Shown here piece after piece: positions 1 to 6,276 of a stretch of 33,166 bases of DNA. The position numbers and the translations under genes were made by a program. Position 1 is the stretch's first letter. Each line of letters opens with the position of its first letter. The notes under the pieces were generated by a model. That model did not search any database. It saw only the letters and a program-made list of their open reading frames with translations, and had not been told where the DNA came from. Origin of the DNA: Lysobacteraceae bacterium (GTDB lineage: Bacteria > Pseudomonadota > Gammaproteobacteria > Xanthomonadales > Rhodanobacteraceae); the NCBI GenBank assembly GCA_018970895.1, contig JAGWVM010000024.1, forward strand, positions 1-33,166, written 5' to 3'.

Positions 1-176
1 AAGTCGTGACCCGATTTCCCCCCCCACGTCCGGAAGGACCCGCAGACGGCGCTCATCCCGAGCGCGTCTGCCAGCCGCCTAATATCGCTGAGCCATACCG
101 TCGTTCGCGCCGGTTCCAGCGGATCAGGCTGCCTGGTCGGCGTTGGCGGCTGCCACGGTGGTATATCGCAGCTCAC
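1..176 (-). CDS. Partial phage protein running off the left edge
   Basis: The frame is open from a GTG at 176 to the window edge, giving 58 visible residues and no stop. The GTG shares four bases (GTGA) with the stop of the MucR-like gene upstream, the same coupling used throughout this operon, and that decides the start. The visible part is Pro-rich at first and then reads VWLSDIRRLADALGM, which looks like an ordinary helical protein. I do not recognise a family. An alternative ATG in the same frame lies at 185. Confidence 0.55.
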   Translation of the reverse strand, partial: MSCDIPPWQPPTPTRQPDPLEPARTTVWLSDIRRLADALGMSAVCGSFRTWGGKSGHD

Positions 177-730
177 GGCGAGCATCCATCGGAGAGTTTG
201 GGAAGAATCACGAAAGTCATAGTACGCCTCGGAAGGTTCCAGTTGCGGACCCAATTGCGAATGGATGAAACGGTGGTTGTATATTTGACTGCCATATCCT
301 TCATGGGCACTCCGGCGAGCCACATCGACACAAACTCTTCCTTGCGGGCTTCCCATTTGGCTGTTGCCGCGGCCCTGACATGGTCGCGGTATGCCTTGGC
401 ACGAAAAGGAAGGTTCAACGACAGAACCCCTCGTGCACGACCTATGGGCCATCGCTTCCCCGGTGGATTCTGTAGTCGCATTTTCAACAACCGATCTGGG
501 TTTTCCTTTATTTCACTTACACGCAGCTCGGAAAGCTTTTCGAATGTGGCAGACGAGCAAAGTCCAACTGACAGCGGCAGGCCATGTTCTAACTTGTAGG
601 ATTCCGGGGTGTACCCATGTTTAAAAACATGCTTGCCAAGCATCTTGTAACGCTTTCCGCAAACCTTGCAAACTGTCGCCATCGTTTCATCCAGGTATTG
701 TTTACGTCTTGTGCCTTTAATGGTGCTCAC
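173..730 (-). CDS. MucR/Ros-like zinc-finger protein with C-terminal helix-turn-helix
   Basis: The 185-residue protein has near its N-terminus a Cys2His2-like finger, CKVCGKRYKMLGKHVFKHG (Cys21, Cys24, His34, His38), followed by YTPESYKLEHGLP. This is the layout of the Ros/MucR family: a short finger loop, then a 'TPexYr..wGLP' segment. The C-terminal third (WLAGVPMKDMAVKY, then SSIRNWVRNW) reads like a helix-turn-helix. Ros/MucR proteins bind AT-rich promoters; in phages related proteins are also found as DNA-binding accessory genes. The start is a GTG at 730 coupled (GTGA) to the gene above. Base composition is visibly lower in GC than the replication genes, which suggests later acquisition. 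DNA binding is likely; the target is unknown. Confidence 0.72.
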   Translation of the reverse strand: MSTIKGTRRKQYLDETMATVCKVCGKRYKMLGKHVFKHGYTPESYKLEHGLPLSVGLCSSATFEKLSELRVSEIKENPDRLLKMRLQNPPGKRWPIGRARGVLSLNLPFRAKAYRDHVRAAATAKWEARKEEFVSMWLAGVPMKDMAVKYTTTVSSIRNWVRNWNLPRRTMTFVILPKLSDGCSP

Positions 731-1059
731 GTCGCGCCCCCATCAATTGTTGGAGTGGATCTGATCTGCTGATCACCAGGGTTAGATTCCTTGTCGTATT
801 CGTACGGTGTAGGACCGGTGTAATTATCATTCGCTAGCTCGGGCATATAGAACGACGGAGCGGCAATCTTGGTATTCACGCTGGCCAGCACGTTCCTGGC
901 GAAGCAAATCATGTCCCACCATGTTCCTTCAAACTGGCACGACTCAGTCTTTCCGTGGCCGACAAACCAATCACCAAGCCCTTCAGATTCAGCGATGTTG
1001 GCACGCTTGGCGCCGCTCAGGCCAGAAACCGGCCATTTGTTTATGATTGTTTTAGGCAT
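727..1059 (-). CDS. Hypothetical phage protein (110 aa)
   Basis: Unrecognised. It starts at an ATG and ends in the GTGA overlap with the MucR-like gene. The N-terminal half contains GDWFVGHGKTESCQFEGTWW, with two clustered aromatic stretches. The C-terminal third is polar and Pro/Asp-rich. There is no signal peptide or membrane segment. GC is lower than in the genes to its right, as in its MucR-like neighbour, so the two may have arrived together. Confidence 0.6.
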   Translation of the reverse strand: MPKTIINKWPVSGLSGAKRANIAESEGLGDWFVGHGKTESCQFEGTWWDMICFARNVLASVNTKIAAPSFYMPELANDNYTGPTPYEYDKESNPGDQQIRSTPTIDGGAT

Positions 1060-1089
1060 AGGTTTATTTCTCCGGTAAGGGTTCGGAAT

Positions 1090-1317
1090 CTAACTATGCG
1101 ATTCTGACGGATCCGGCGACGCGCCCGGCAACTGATCCGTGGGGTTAGGTGCGGTGCGCGTTACGCGTATCAGCTTTTCACGCCACGCCGCTTTCAATTC
1201 AGCATCTGACTTTATGCAATTGCCGGCAAAATAATTCAGGAACTTCCGTCGCGTCCCATCTCTGCATATCAGTATATCACCGCGCTCAAGTCCGGTCAGA
1301 TCGAGTTTCATGCTCAT
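1090..1317 (-). CDS. Small hypothetical phage protein (75 aa)
   Basis: It starts at an ATG that overlaps (ATGA) the stop of the gene above. The N-terminal 50 residues (LERGDILICRDGTRRKFLNYF) resemble small single-domain phage proteins with a beta-rich 'GD.l..rdG....v' pattern. The tail is Pro/Ser-rich and probably disordered. No function can be assigned. Confidence 0.55.
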   Translation of the reverse strand: MSMKLDLTGLERGDILICRDGTRRKFLNYFAGNCIKSDAELKAAWREKLIRVTRTAPNPTDQLPGASPDPSESHS

Positions 1318-1499
1318 GACTTGCTCCTTGATTTAATTGCTCGCCTACGCCGCGCGCCCAACGCGTTCCGGGCCATCCCAGCCGCGACGGATAATTCCCC
1401 CTCGGTTGGGTTGTCCCGCTTGATGATCTCGCCGGCGATGGCCAGGCGGTGGTGGCGGGGAAGGGCGTCAATTTCTGCCCAGATGTTAGGCCGGTTCAT
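1314..1499 (-). CDS. Small hypothetical phage protein (61 aa), basic C-terminus
   Basis: The ATG at 1499 overlaps the upstream stop (ATGA), and its own stop overlaps the next ATG in the same way. Overlap coupling on both sides is the main evidence that it is a gene. The sequence is short and helical (AEIDALPRHHRLAIAGEII) and ends with Arg/Lys/Ser, ARRRRAIKSRSKS, so nucleic-acid contact is possible. No family is recognised. Confidence 0.55.
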   Translation of the reverse strand: MNRPNIWAEIDALPRHHRLAIAGEIIKRDNPTEGELSVAAGMARNALGARRRRAIKSRSKS

Positions 1500-1690
1500 G
1501 CATCGCCTTTCCAGATAATCTCGTCCAGACGTAACATCTGCGCCTCGATCTGGGACTTCCAGCGGATCTTGCCGGCGTCGTACTCGATGATCGCCGCGCG
1601 CTCGCAGATCTCGTCCGCCAGCTCCTCGGGCACGCCGCGGGCGACCAGCTCGCGGTGGAGCGGGTCACAGTGATGGGTGGTGAGGATCAC
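1496..1690 (-). CDS. Small hypothetical phage protein (64 aa)
   Basis: The chosen start is the GTG at 1690, because it overlaps the TGA of the replication gene (GTGA). Longer in-frame extensions run antiparallel to that gene and have shadow composition. The protein is helical and acidic in the middle (PEELADEICERAAIIEYD). No motif is recognised. It is co-transcribed directly behind the initiator gene. Confidence 0.55.
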   Translation of the reverse strand: MILTTHHCDPLHRELVARGVPEELADEICERAAIIEYDAGKIRWKSQIEAQMLRLDEIIWKGDA

Positions 1691-2361
1691 TCGCCCTCCG
1701 CCTTCGGACGCGTGGCCCACTCGTCGGCATAGACGGCGGCTTGGTTCGACCATTGCACGTTGACGCCATCCTTGAGTCCGCGACGCACGGCCCACTCGAT
1801 GAAGGCTAGAGCATCCTCGGCGGTGGAACACTTAGCGCGCTTGCGGCAGAGCTGCGACCATCCCTCGGCTGCCGAGTCGGTCGATGGCATGCCGAGCCCG
1901 CGTAAGGTGGCGACGAGTAGGTCGCGCTTCGACCCAGTCCTTACCCTTACATTGTCCTTACCCTGTGGGGCTAAGTAGCCCCCATTGGACCCATCATGGC
2001 CCCTAACTAAAATTAAATCATCTACAGTCAGCATGTTATGCCGAAGTTTCATAACAACGCCGCGGGCATAACGGTCATTTACAGGGTCAAAACGTCCCTT
2101 GAATTGAAACCCGACAAACTTGGGCAGGAACCAGTGGATCGGTTTGGGCAGAGCGCGCACCCGGCCATCGTACTCAGATGGTACGGACGACAGGTCAACA
2201 GGGGTGCCGATTTCGAACGCGACCTTGTCAGGATCCAACTCTACCACGCCGGCGATATCGCAGTTGTCGCAGAGGTAGACCCATAGCAGCTTGAGATGGC
2301 ACGGCAGGCGCCGGAACCACGGATCAACCCACTTGCTGGTTTCGGTGAAGCGGAGGCTCAT
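1687..2361 (-). CDS. Phage replication initiator / replisome organiser-like protein
   Basis: The 224-residue protein opens with SLRFTETSKWVDPWFRRL followed by HLKLLWVYLCDNCDIAGVVE. This is the typical start of phage replication proteins of the replisome-organiser type: a winged-helix domain beginning 'kw..d.wf..l....k..w.yl.d..d..G'. Such proteins bind the origin and recruit the helicase. The C-terminal half is polar and helical. The start overlaps the gene above (ATGA). Like lambda O, the gene carries repeats and an AT-rich segment inside its coding sequence (see the origin entry), which supports the call. The winged-helix family is fairly clear; the exact initiator role is inferred. Confidence 0.66.
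   Translation of the reverse strand: MSLRFTETSKWVDPWFRRLPCHLKLLWVYLCDNCDIAGVVELDPDKVAFEIGTPVDLSSVPSEYDGRVRALPKPIHWFLPKFVGFQFKGRFDPVNDRYARGVVMKLRHNMLTVDDLILVRGHDGSNGGYLAPQGKDNVRVRTGSKRDLLVATLRGLGMPSTDSAAEGWSQLCRKRAKCSTAEDALAFIEWAVRRGLKDGVNVQWSNQAAVYADEWATRPKAEGE
1937..1964. repeat. Two iteron-like 11-bp direct repeats
   Basis: GTCCTTACCCT occurs at 1937-1947 and 1954-1964 (17-bp period). On the coding strand it is AGGGTAAGGAC twice. The two copies are read in different codon frames (GKD in one, RVR in the other). Conservation is therefore at the DNA level and not a protein repeat. Confidence 0.6.
1937..2027. other. Candidate replication origin inside the initiator gene
   Basis: Three elements sit within 90 bp: two copies of an 11-bp repeat (1937-1947 and 1954-1964), a perfect 6-bp hairpin GGGGCT/AGCCCC with a 4-base loop (1967-1982), and an AT-rich stretch (about 2003-2020, cctaactaaaattaaatc) in an otherwise GC-rich region. 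Iterons next to an easily melted segment inside the initiator gene match the lambda O/ori layout. That this is the working origin is inference. Confidence 0.42.
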
Positions 2362-2552
2362 GCGTCTCTCCCCCTCTCCATATCCTCAGCCCAGAACTCC
2401 CACCTCCTCGCGACGTCCGCCATGACGACGTGGTGCCCCATCGTCCGGTATACGCAGTCGCACTGCGCCAAGAGGTCGGCAACTTCCCGCGTCTCCCTCG
2501 CCAGCTTCCGCAACCGCATCGCCACGGCCAGGTTGTCGATGTGCTCGGTCAC
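2358..2552 (-). CDS. Small hypothetical phage protein (64 aa)
   Basis: The GTG at 2552 overlaps the stop of the zinc-binding gene (GTGA), and the stop at 2358 overlaps the initiator ATG. The protein is helical throughout (RLRKLARETREVADLLAQ), ending WEFWAEDMERGRDA. No family is recognised. Upstream in-frame extension to 2663 is antiparallel to the neighbouring gene and was not used. Confidence 0.55.
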   Translation of the reverse strand: MTEHIDNLAVAMRLRKLARETREVADLLAQCDCVYRTMGHHVVMADVARRWEFWAEDMERGRDA

Positions 2553-2761
2553 GGCTTGAACTCCCCGCATCGGTCGCTGATAGACGTGACTGGCCACCAT
2601 ATATGTGCCTCCGAATCGGGGACATATCTTGAGTAGATTGGCTGCGGCGCATGGCGCAGGCACCGACCGCGGGTTGCCGGCTCGCGCGACTCATCTTCGG
2701 CGACTGGTCCGAGGATCAGCTTCCAGTGCTTGCACCGCCCGCAGATAGGTTGATCACTCAC
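2549..2761 (-). CDS. Small Cys-rich, probably zinc-binding phage protein (70 aa)
   Basis: The start is the GTG at 2761, in a GTGA overlap with the gene above. The protein has CGRCKHW near the N-terminus, GRCLRHAPQP in the middle and WPVTSISDRCGEF at the end. This is the pattern of a common small phage family (CxxC, GxCxR, then WPxTxxxDxCGEF), presumed to bind one metal ion through four cysteines. The function is not known. Confidence 0.68.
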   Translation of the reverse strand: MSDQPICGRCKHWKLILGPVAEDESREPATRGRCLRHAPQPIYSRYVPDSEAHIWWPVTSISDRCGEFKP

Positions 2762-3027
2762 GCCCCACCCCCGGCGGCATTCCACTCCCTGCACCAGAGG
2801 CACCAACCAGTCTCGCCATCGAAGTGTCCTCCATCAGGTCTTACCCGCTTAGCCAAAATAGTTTCTTCGCCAATGGCGGTAATCTTGATGTGTTCTAGGC
2901 CGTATCCCTCATCGCCAACAAGCACCGTTCCTGGCGCCCAGCCATTGCGGCGGCATATCTCTGCCGATGACAACCGCCGATTGTTGAGCGTAGGAACCTC
3001 CGGCCCGGCTTTCGTGTGGTCAACCAT
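2758..3027 (-). CDS. DUF7241-like small phage protein
   Basis: The 89-residue protein contains NRRLSSAEICRRNGWAPGT, then GDEGYGLEHIKITAIGE and a closing GWCLWCREWN. This 'W.pGt.l.gd.....ikItaiGe..ilak' arrangement recurs in small early-region phage proteins (I associate it with DUF7241). It looks like a compact beta-rich domain. The ATG at 3027 follows the previous stop by two bases. No biochemical role is known. Confidence 0.6.
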   Translation of the reverse strand: MVDHTKAGPEVPTLNNRRLSSAEICRRNGWAPGTVLVGDEGYGLEHIKITAIGEETILAKRVRPDGGHFDGETGWCLWCREWNAAGGGA

Positions 3028-3029
3028 GA

Positions 3030-3314
3030 TTAGTCCTCACTCACAAGGTCGATGTCGGATTGCTGCCTCGGAGCATCAGTGCTTGATAGTTGTGTCCACC
3101 ATCCGTCTTCCCAAAACAGCTCGGGGAGGCGATCTAGGCGAGTCGCTCGGACGGACTTCACGGATATGCCGATTGCCTCTTCGAGCGAGGCAACGGGGAA
3201 ATCCGGCTGATAGAGGAACCATTGCCCTTCTTTGCGGACAGGGATCCACCTCCGGCCGAGCCGGTCGCGCATGGGGCAAAAGCGGTTGAGGTTGACATCA
3301 CCCACGGTCGTCAT
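3030..3314 (-). CDS. Hypothetical phage protein (94 aa)
   Basis: Unrecognised. The ATG at 3314 lies inside the last codons of the methyltransferase fusion (17-base overlap). The N-terminal part reads RDRLGRRWIPVRKEGQWFLY, a beta-hairpin-like pattern rich in Trp and Arg. The C-terminus is acidic. A longer frame to 3428 exists but is antiparallel-type composition. Probably a small early protein. Confidence 0.55.
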   Translation of the reverse strand: MTTVGDVNLNRFCPMRDRLGRRWIPVRKEGQWFLYQPDFPVASLEEAIGISVKSVRATRLDRLPELFWEDGWWTQLSSTDAPRQQSDIDLVSED

Positions 3315-3999
3315 CCTTGGCGCGTTTCCACGCCTCTCTAGCGTTGTTCTTGCTCCGCTCCCTAGCGTCGCGCTCAGCGGCGAGTGCGGCATCGACGCGA
3401 GCAAGCAACGTATTGCTGATGCCGACATCCTCCTTCACATGCTCCAGCATGATGCTAGAAGGTATCCAGCGACGGCATTCCCGCAGCAGTTCTACCAGAC
3501 GCGCGCACTCGGCAGCGAGGCGGCGGCGCTCGTCCTCCGCCGCATCCGCCCGCGCCTTCTCTTGCCTGATCATCTCCCGTAGGCAGTGGAAGGCATTTGT
3601 GATTCCGCCGTCCAGAGGCACGCATTCGACTAGGCGCGGATCGGAGATTTCCTTGAACAAGAAGCGCGGTCGTACCACATCTGCGATGCGCAGGACTTCG
3701 CGGTATAATCCGCTTCTGTCGCCATGGATTCCCGCGCCAGATCCGGCGACGCTAATATCCTGGCAAGGGAATCCCGCATGGATGCAATCCACACGGCCGG
3801 CGTATTTGGATGGATCGAACATCCGCACGTCTCCTTCGTGCACGTGCAGTCCGGGGAACCATCCGCCTGCGGCCCGTTCTCGCAGGACGGCGCAGGCGTA
3901 GGCGTCCCATTCGACGGCGACGATTGGGGTGTGTCCAAGAATGAGGTCTGCAAGTAATCCACCGCCGGCTCCTGCAAAAAGGTGCATTGTGTTGAACAT
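3298..3999 (-). CDS. Truncated cytosine-C5 DNA methyltransferase fused to a coiled-coil segment
   Basis: The 233-residue protein begins as a Dcm-type methyltransferase: MHLFAGAGGG (motif I, SAM binding), then a VDCIHAGFPCQDIS motif IV with the catalytic Pro-Cys-Gln, then RPRFLF, which normally leads into the motif VI 'ENV/ENS'. From about residue 116 (near 3654) the match stops. The rest is a different, highly charged helical segment (EKARADAAEDERRRLAAECA). Motifs VI, VIII, IX and X and the target-recognition domain are absent; family members are usually 300-450 residues. It is therefore probably inactive alone. The ATG at 3999 was chosen because AGGTGG lies 5-7 bases upstream; a GTG at 4008 falls inside that site. 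The C-terminal part may be a former separate gene joined by deletion. Confidence 0.74.
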   Translation of the reverse strand: MFNTMHLFAGAGGGLLADLILGHTPIVAVEWDAYACAVLRERAAGGWFPGLHVHEGDVRMFDPSKYAGRVDCIHAGFPCQDISVAGSGAGIHGDRSGLYREVLRIADVVRPRFLFKEISDPRLVECVPLDGGITNAFHCLREMIRQEKARADAAEDERRRLAAECARLVELLRECRRWIPSSIMLEHVKEDVGISNTLLARVDAALAAERDARERSKNNAREAWKRAKDDDRG

Positions 4000-4008
4000 G
4001 GCCGCCAC

Positions 4009-4539
4009 CTAACAACGCGGTGCAGTGGAGCCGCCCGACGTGTTACTTTCCATGACTAGTCTCCTGGTCGGCCCGCTGATCGCTGGGGTTGCCGGCATAG
4101 CCACGTCGTTCGTGGTGCGGACCTCAAGACTCGCAGGGTCCCAGCGGGTCAGGACACCAGACAGCGGCAGCTTGCCGAAGCGGTGGAAATGATCGCCCAT
4201 GTCCTCGGCGTCGGTGAACCCCTCGTCCTTGGCAAGAGACGCCCTCCCGTTGGCGTCCAGCACCTTCCCGTCGATGACGAACCGGCAGACGGCGAAGATC
4301 GGGTACAGCATCCCGGTGGTGTCGCGCGGGTCGGGACCGATGGGTATGTTGATCGGCAGGACGGCCGAGCAGACCGCCGTGCCCAGGATCCCCATCGGGC
4401 TGCCATACGGCCGGCCCGTCCAGTAGCGCAGGGCGAACCGCTCGCCGACCTTGACCTTGGTCTTCTGGCGGATGGTGCTGACCTTGATGCCCTGGCGGAT
4501 GGCGTCGTGAAAACGCGGCAGGAATGTATAATACTTCAT
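4009..4539 (-). CDS. ASCH-like (PUA-fold) domain protein
   Basis: The 176-residue protein starts KYYTFLPRFHDAIRQGIKVS followed by TIRQKTKVKVGERFALRYWTG. The 'f.p.f...I..G.K..TiR......vGd...l..g.r' arrangement is that of phage ASCH-domain proteins, which have a PUA-like RNA-binding fold. The conserved Lys, Thr and Arg of the loop are present. The C-terminal 40 residues (MPATPAISGPTRRL onward) look disordered. The ATG overlaps the previous stop (ATGA). It probably binds RNA or nucleotides; the substrate is unknown. Confidence 0.62.
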   Translation of the reverse strand: MKYYTFLPRFHDAIRQGIKVSTIRQKTKVKVGERFALRYWTGRPYGSPMGILGTAVCSAVLPINIPIGPDPRDTTGMLYPIFAVCRFVIDGKVLDANGRASLAKDEGFTDAEDMGDHFHRFGKLPLSGVLTRWDPASLEVRTTNDVAMPATPAISGPTRRLVMESNTSGGSTAPRC

Positions 4540-4937
4540 GCGTCCTCCGATTGCCGGCCAACAACTGCACGCACCGGAGCGGCGGACGCGCCGGTTCCGG
4601 TGGCGGAGTCAGCGGCGCCGCCCGGTGGTGATCGGGGGTTGGAGGCTACAGGTGGCATGGACACATTCTGCGCCGATACGGCCAGGACCTCGGCGATCCA
4701 GTCGTCATAGTCCCCGGCCTCGACCGGACCAAGAGACTCGCCAACCTGGCGAATGAAATAGCCGACCGAGCATAAAAACGGTCCATGTACTACTGCCGGT
4801 CCATTAGGGTGGCGGACGATCCGCAGGCGCTCGGGAAACTTAGGATGGCATGCGATAGTTTCATATTCCTTCCAGGCAATCGCCCGGACGCGTCCATAGT
4901 TATCCTTGCCTTGGCCAGTATTTGTTTCGTTAATCAT
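4536..4937 (-). CDS. Hypothetical phage protein (133 aa)
   Basis: Unrecognised. It starts at an ATG that overlaps the stop of the 41-residue gene (ATGA) and ends overlapping the ASCH-like gene. The first 95 residues look folded (AIAWKEYETIACHPKFPERL). The last 40 are Ala/Pro/Gly-rich and probably unstructured. Confidence 0.55.
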   Translation of the reverse strand: MINETNTGQGKDNYGRVRAIAWKEYETIACHPKFPERLRIVRHPNGPAVVHGPFLCSVGYFIRQVGESLGPVEAGDYDDWIAEVLAVSAQNVSMPPVASNPRSPPGGAADSATGTGASAAPVRAVVGRQSEDA

Positions 4938-5059
4938 GCCTTCCTCACCAGCGCGCTAAGCCTGCTCCGTGTTGCTCCCATCCCGCACTTCCCGCCGCGG
5001 CGAACCCACCGCGTGGGCTGGTGCTCGATGCCGTACCAGCGGCGTTTGTAGGATTTCAT
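4934..5059 (-). CDS. 41-residue basic micro-protein
   Basis: A short gene fills the gap between two larger ones exactly. Its ATG at 5059 overlaps the upstream TGA (ATGA) and its TGA overlaps the next ATG (ATGA). It encodes a very basic peptide beginning MKSYKRRWYGIEHQP and containing WVRRGGKCGMG. Coupling on both sides, rather than homology, supports it. It may contact nucleic acid. Confidence 0.5.
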   Translation of the reverse strand: MKSYKRRWYGIEHQPTRWVRRGGKCGMGATRSRLSALVRKA

Positions 5060-5319
5060 CGCGCCACCTCCGGATCCGCATCATGTGCTTTATTGTGGTC
5101 AATCTTAGCCCCAGCCGGCAGCGTCCAGCACTCCAGATCCGGATAGTGCGTAGCCTCACCAGCCACTGACATGGCCATCAACTCGGTGCGAACCTGGCCG
5201 TAACCGTCGCTAATCCTGTCGGCGGTCAGCGCTCGCGCCGTCCAGGCGTCGTGGGCAGCGATGGGCACGGATACAGGGCCGCGGTTGAGGCGCTGGCGGA
5301 GGAAGTCGCGGAGGGTCAT
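5056..5319 (-). CDS. Hypothetical phage protein (87 aa)
   Basis: Overlap-coupled on both sides (ATGA). It begins TLRDFLRQRLNRGPV, a short helix. The remainder is mixed (YGQVRTELMAMSV). No family is recognised. Its position between SSB-linked small genes suggests an early accessory role only. Confidence 0.52.
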   Translation of the reverse strand: MTLRDFLRQRLNRGPVSVPIAAHDAWTARALTADRISDGYGQVRTELMAMSVAGEATHYPDLECWTLPAGAKIDHNKAHDADPEVAR

Positions 5320-5558
5320 GCCGATTTCTCGACGGGGGCCGGCGGACCAACCGACGGATCAAAGAGTGGCCCTTGTGCCTGCTTGATCTGTTCCATGGTC
5401 GAGACCTGGGCGTCCACGAACTTGATGACATTGGCAGCCGATTGGCAAAGCATGAGTTCCAGGGTCTTGGAGACGGCGTCATCTTGGGCGATACTGCGAA
5501 TATGGATGGAACCGGCGTCGTCTTGTGAAATGAAAACAGACACACAGACGCCGCTCAT
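5316..5558 (-). CDS. Hypothetical phage protein (80 aa)
   Basis: The ATG at 5558 overlaps the upstream stop (ATGA), and its stop overlaps the next ATG. It starts SGVCVSVFISQDDAGSIHIR and continues into a helical middle (AANVIKFVDAQVSTMEQIKQ). A longer in-frame reading to 5891 crosses the SSB gene antiparallel and was rejected. The function is unknown. Confidence 0.55.
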   Translation of the reverse strand: MSGVCVSVFISQDDAGSIHIRSIAQDDAVSKTLELMLCQSAANVIKFVDAQVSTMEQIKQAQGPLFDPSVGPPAPVEKSA

Positions 5559-5767
5559 GACTTCCCCTCCCATCCCCACGACCCGCTTCCCACACGGAGC
5601 CTGGGCCGGTTCTTGCGGGTCTCTGAGAGCTGCTCCGCGCTGTACTCGTTGCGCTTGACTAGCTCCGTTCGCGCCGCTGCCTTCTCGGCGGCCGTGCCGC
5701 GGGCGAGGTAGCGGTAGAGACAAAGCTGGGCGGTGCCGGCGTTGAATGGGAGAGGTGCTGGTTTCAT
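5555..5767 (-). CDS. Hypothetical phage protein (70 aa)
   Basis: The ATG at 5767 lies 9 bases after the SSB stop. The sequence is helical and basic (AAEKAAARTELVKRNEYSAE) with an Arg/Gly-rich end. No recognised family. Being directly behind SSB suggests a role in DNA metabolism, but that is context only. Confidence 0.52.
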   Translation of the reverse strand: MKPAPLPFNAGTAQLCLYRYLARGTAAEKAAARTELVKRNEYSAEQLSETRKNRPRLRVGSGSWGWEGKS

Positions 5768-5776
5768 GGCATGCCC

Positions 5777-6184
5777 CTAGAACGGCGGAGCCTGGTCGTC
5801 GGGGTGCGTCTCCACCGCCGGCTTGGTGGGACGGGCGGCGGGGTCGGCGTCGGACTTCTCCTTGCGCTCCAGGCACTTCGCCGTGGTGCACCGCACATGG
5901 TGCGGGCTAGTCTTTTTCTGGCCGTCCTTCTCGTAGTCCTCGGAGTAGGGCTCGCCTTCGACCAGGACCAGGGACCCCTTCTTGGCGTCCCGGGCCAGCC
6001 ACTCGGCCTCCTTGCCCCAGATCGTGCAGCGCCAGAACGTGGTGCGCTTGCCCCACTCGCCGTTGATCTTGGCGCGGGTATCGACGGCGAGGCTGAACTT
6101 GGCGAACTTCTGTTCGCCAGATTCCTTCATCTCGACATCGGCGGTGATGTGACCCATGAGGGTGCAACTGGCGTGGTAGGGCAT
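5777..6184 (-). CDS. ssb: Single-stranded DNA-binding protein
   Basis: The 135-residue protein has the OB-fold signature of SSB: FAKFSLAVDTRAK, then TTFWRCTIWGKEAEWLA and KGSLVLVEGEPYSEDYEKDG. It ends in a short disordered tail finishing DDQAPPF, equivalent to the acidic D-D-x-P-F tip that SSB uses to recruit partners. It coats single-stranded DNA in replication and recombination and fits beside the exonuclease and annealing protein. The ATG at 6184 shares one base with the TAA of the RuvC-like micro-ORF (TAATG). The frame stays open upstream into the winged-helix gene, but that stretch does not look coding. Confidence 0.88.
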   Translation of the reverse strand: MPYHASCTLMGHITADVEMKESGEQKFAKFSLAVDTRAKINGEWGKRTTFWRCTIWGKEAEWLARDAKKGSLVLVEGEPYSEDYEKDGQKKTSPHHVRCTTAKCLERKEKSDADPAARPTKPAVETHPDDQAPPF

Positions 6185-6276
6185 TACTTGGGCTCCTTGG
6201 TCCAGTGGTGCGGCCTGCCGTCGCGGAAGTAGCACCAGGCGGACTCGGCTGGGCCTGGGTCGATGGCGAGGATCAC
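6184..6276 (-). CDS. 30-residue RuvC-like micro-ORF
   Basis: A GTG at 6276 opens a 30-codon frame starting VILAIDPGPAESAWCYF. This is the first strand and acidic residue (Asp6) of RuvC-type resolvases ('ilgIDPGp..t..a'). The ORF ends after about one strand-turn-strand, far below the usual 150-170 residues. It is coupled on both sides: GTGA with the winged-helix gene frame and TAATG with SSB. This could be a deletion remnant of a resolvase kept for translational coupling, or a real micro-protein. It lacks the other catalytic residues. Confidence 0.5.
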   Translation of the reverse strand: MILAIDPGPAESAWCYFRDGRPHHWTKEPK

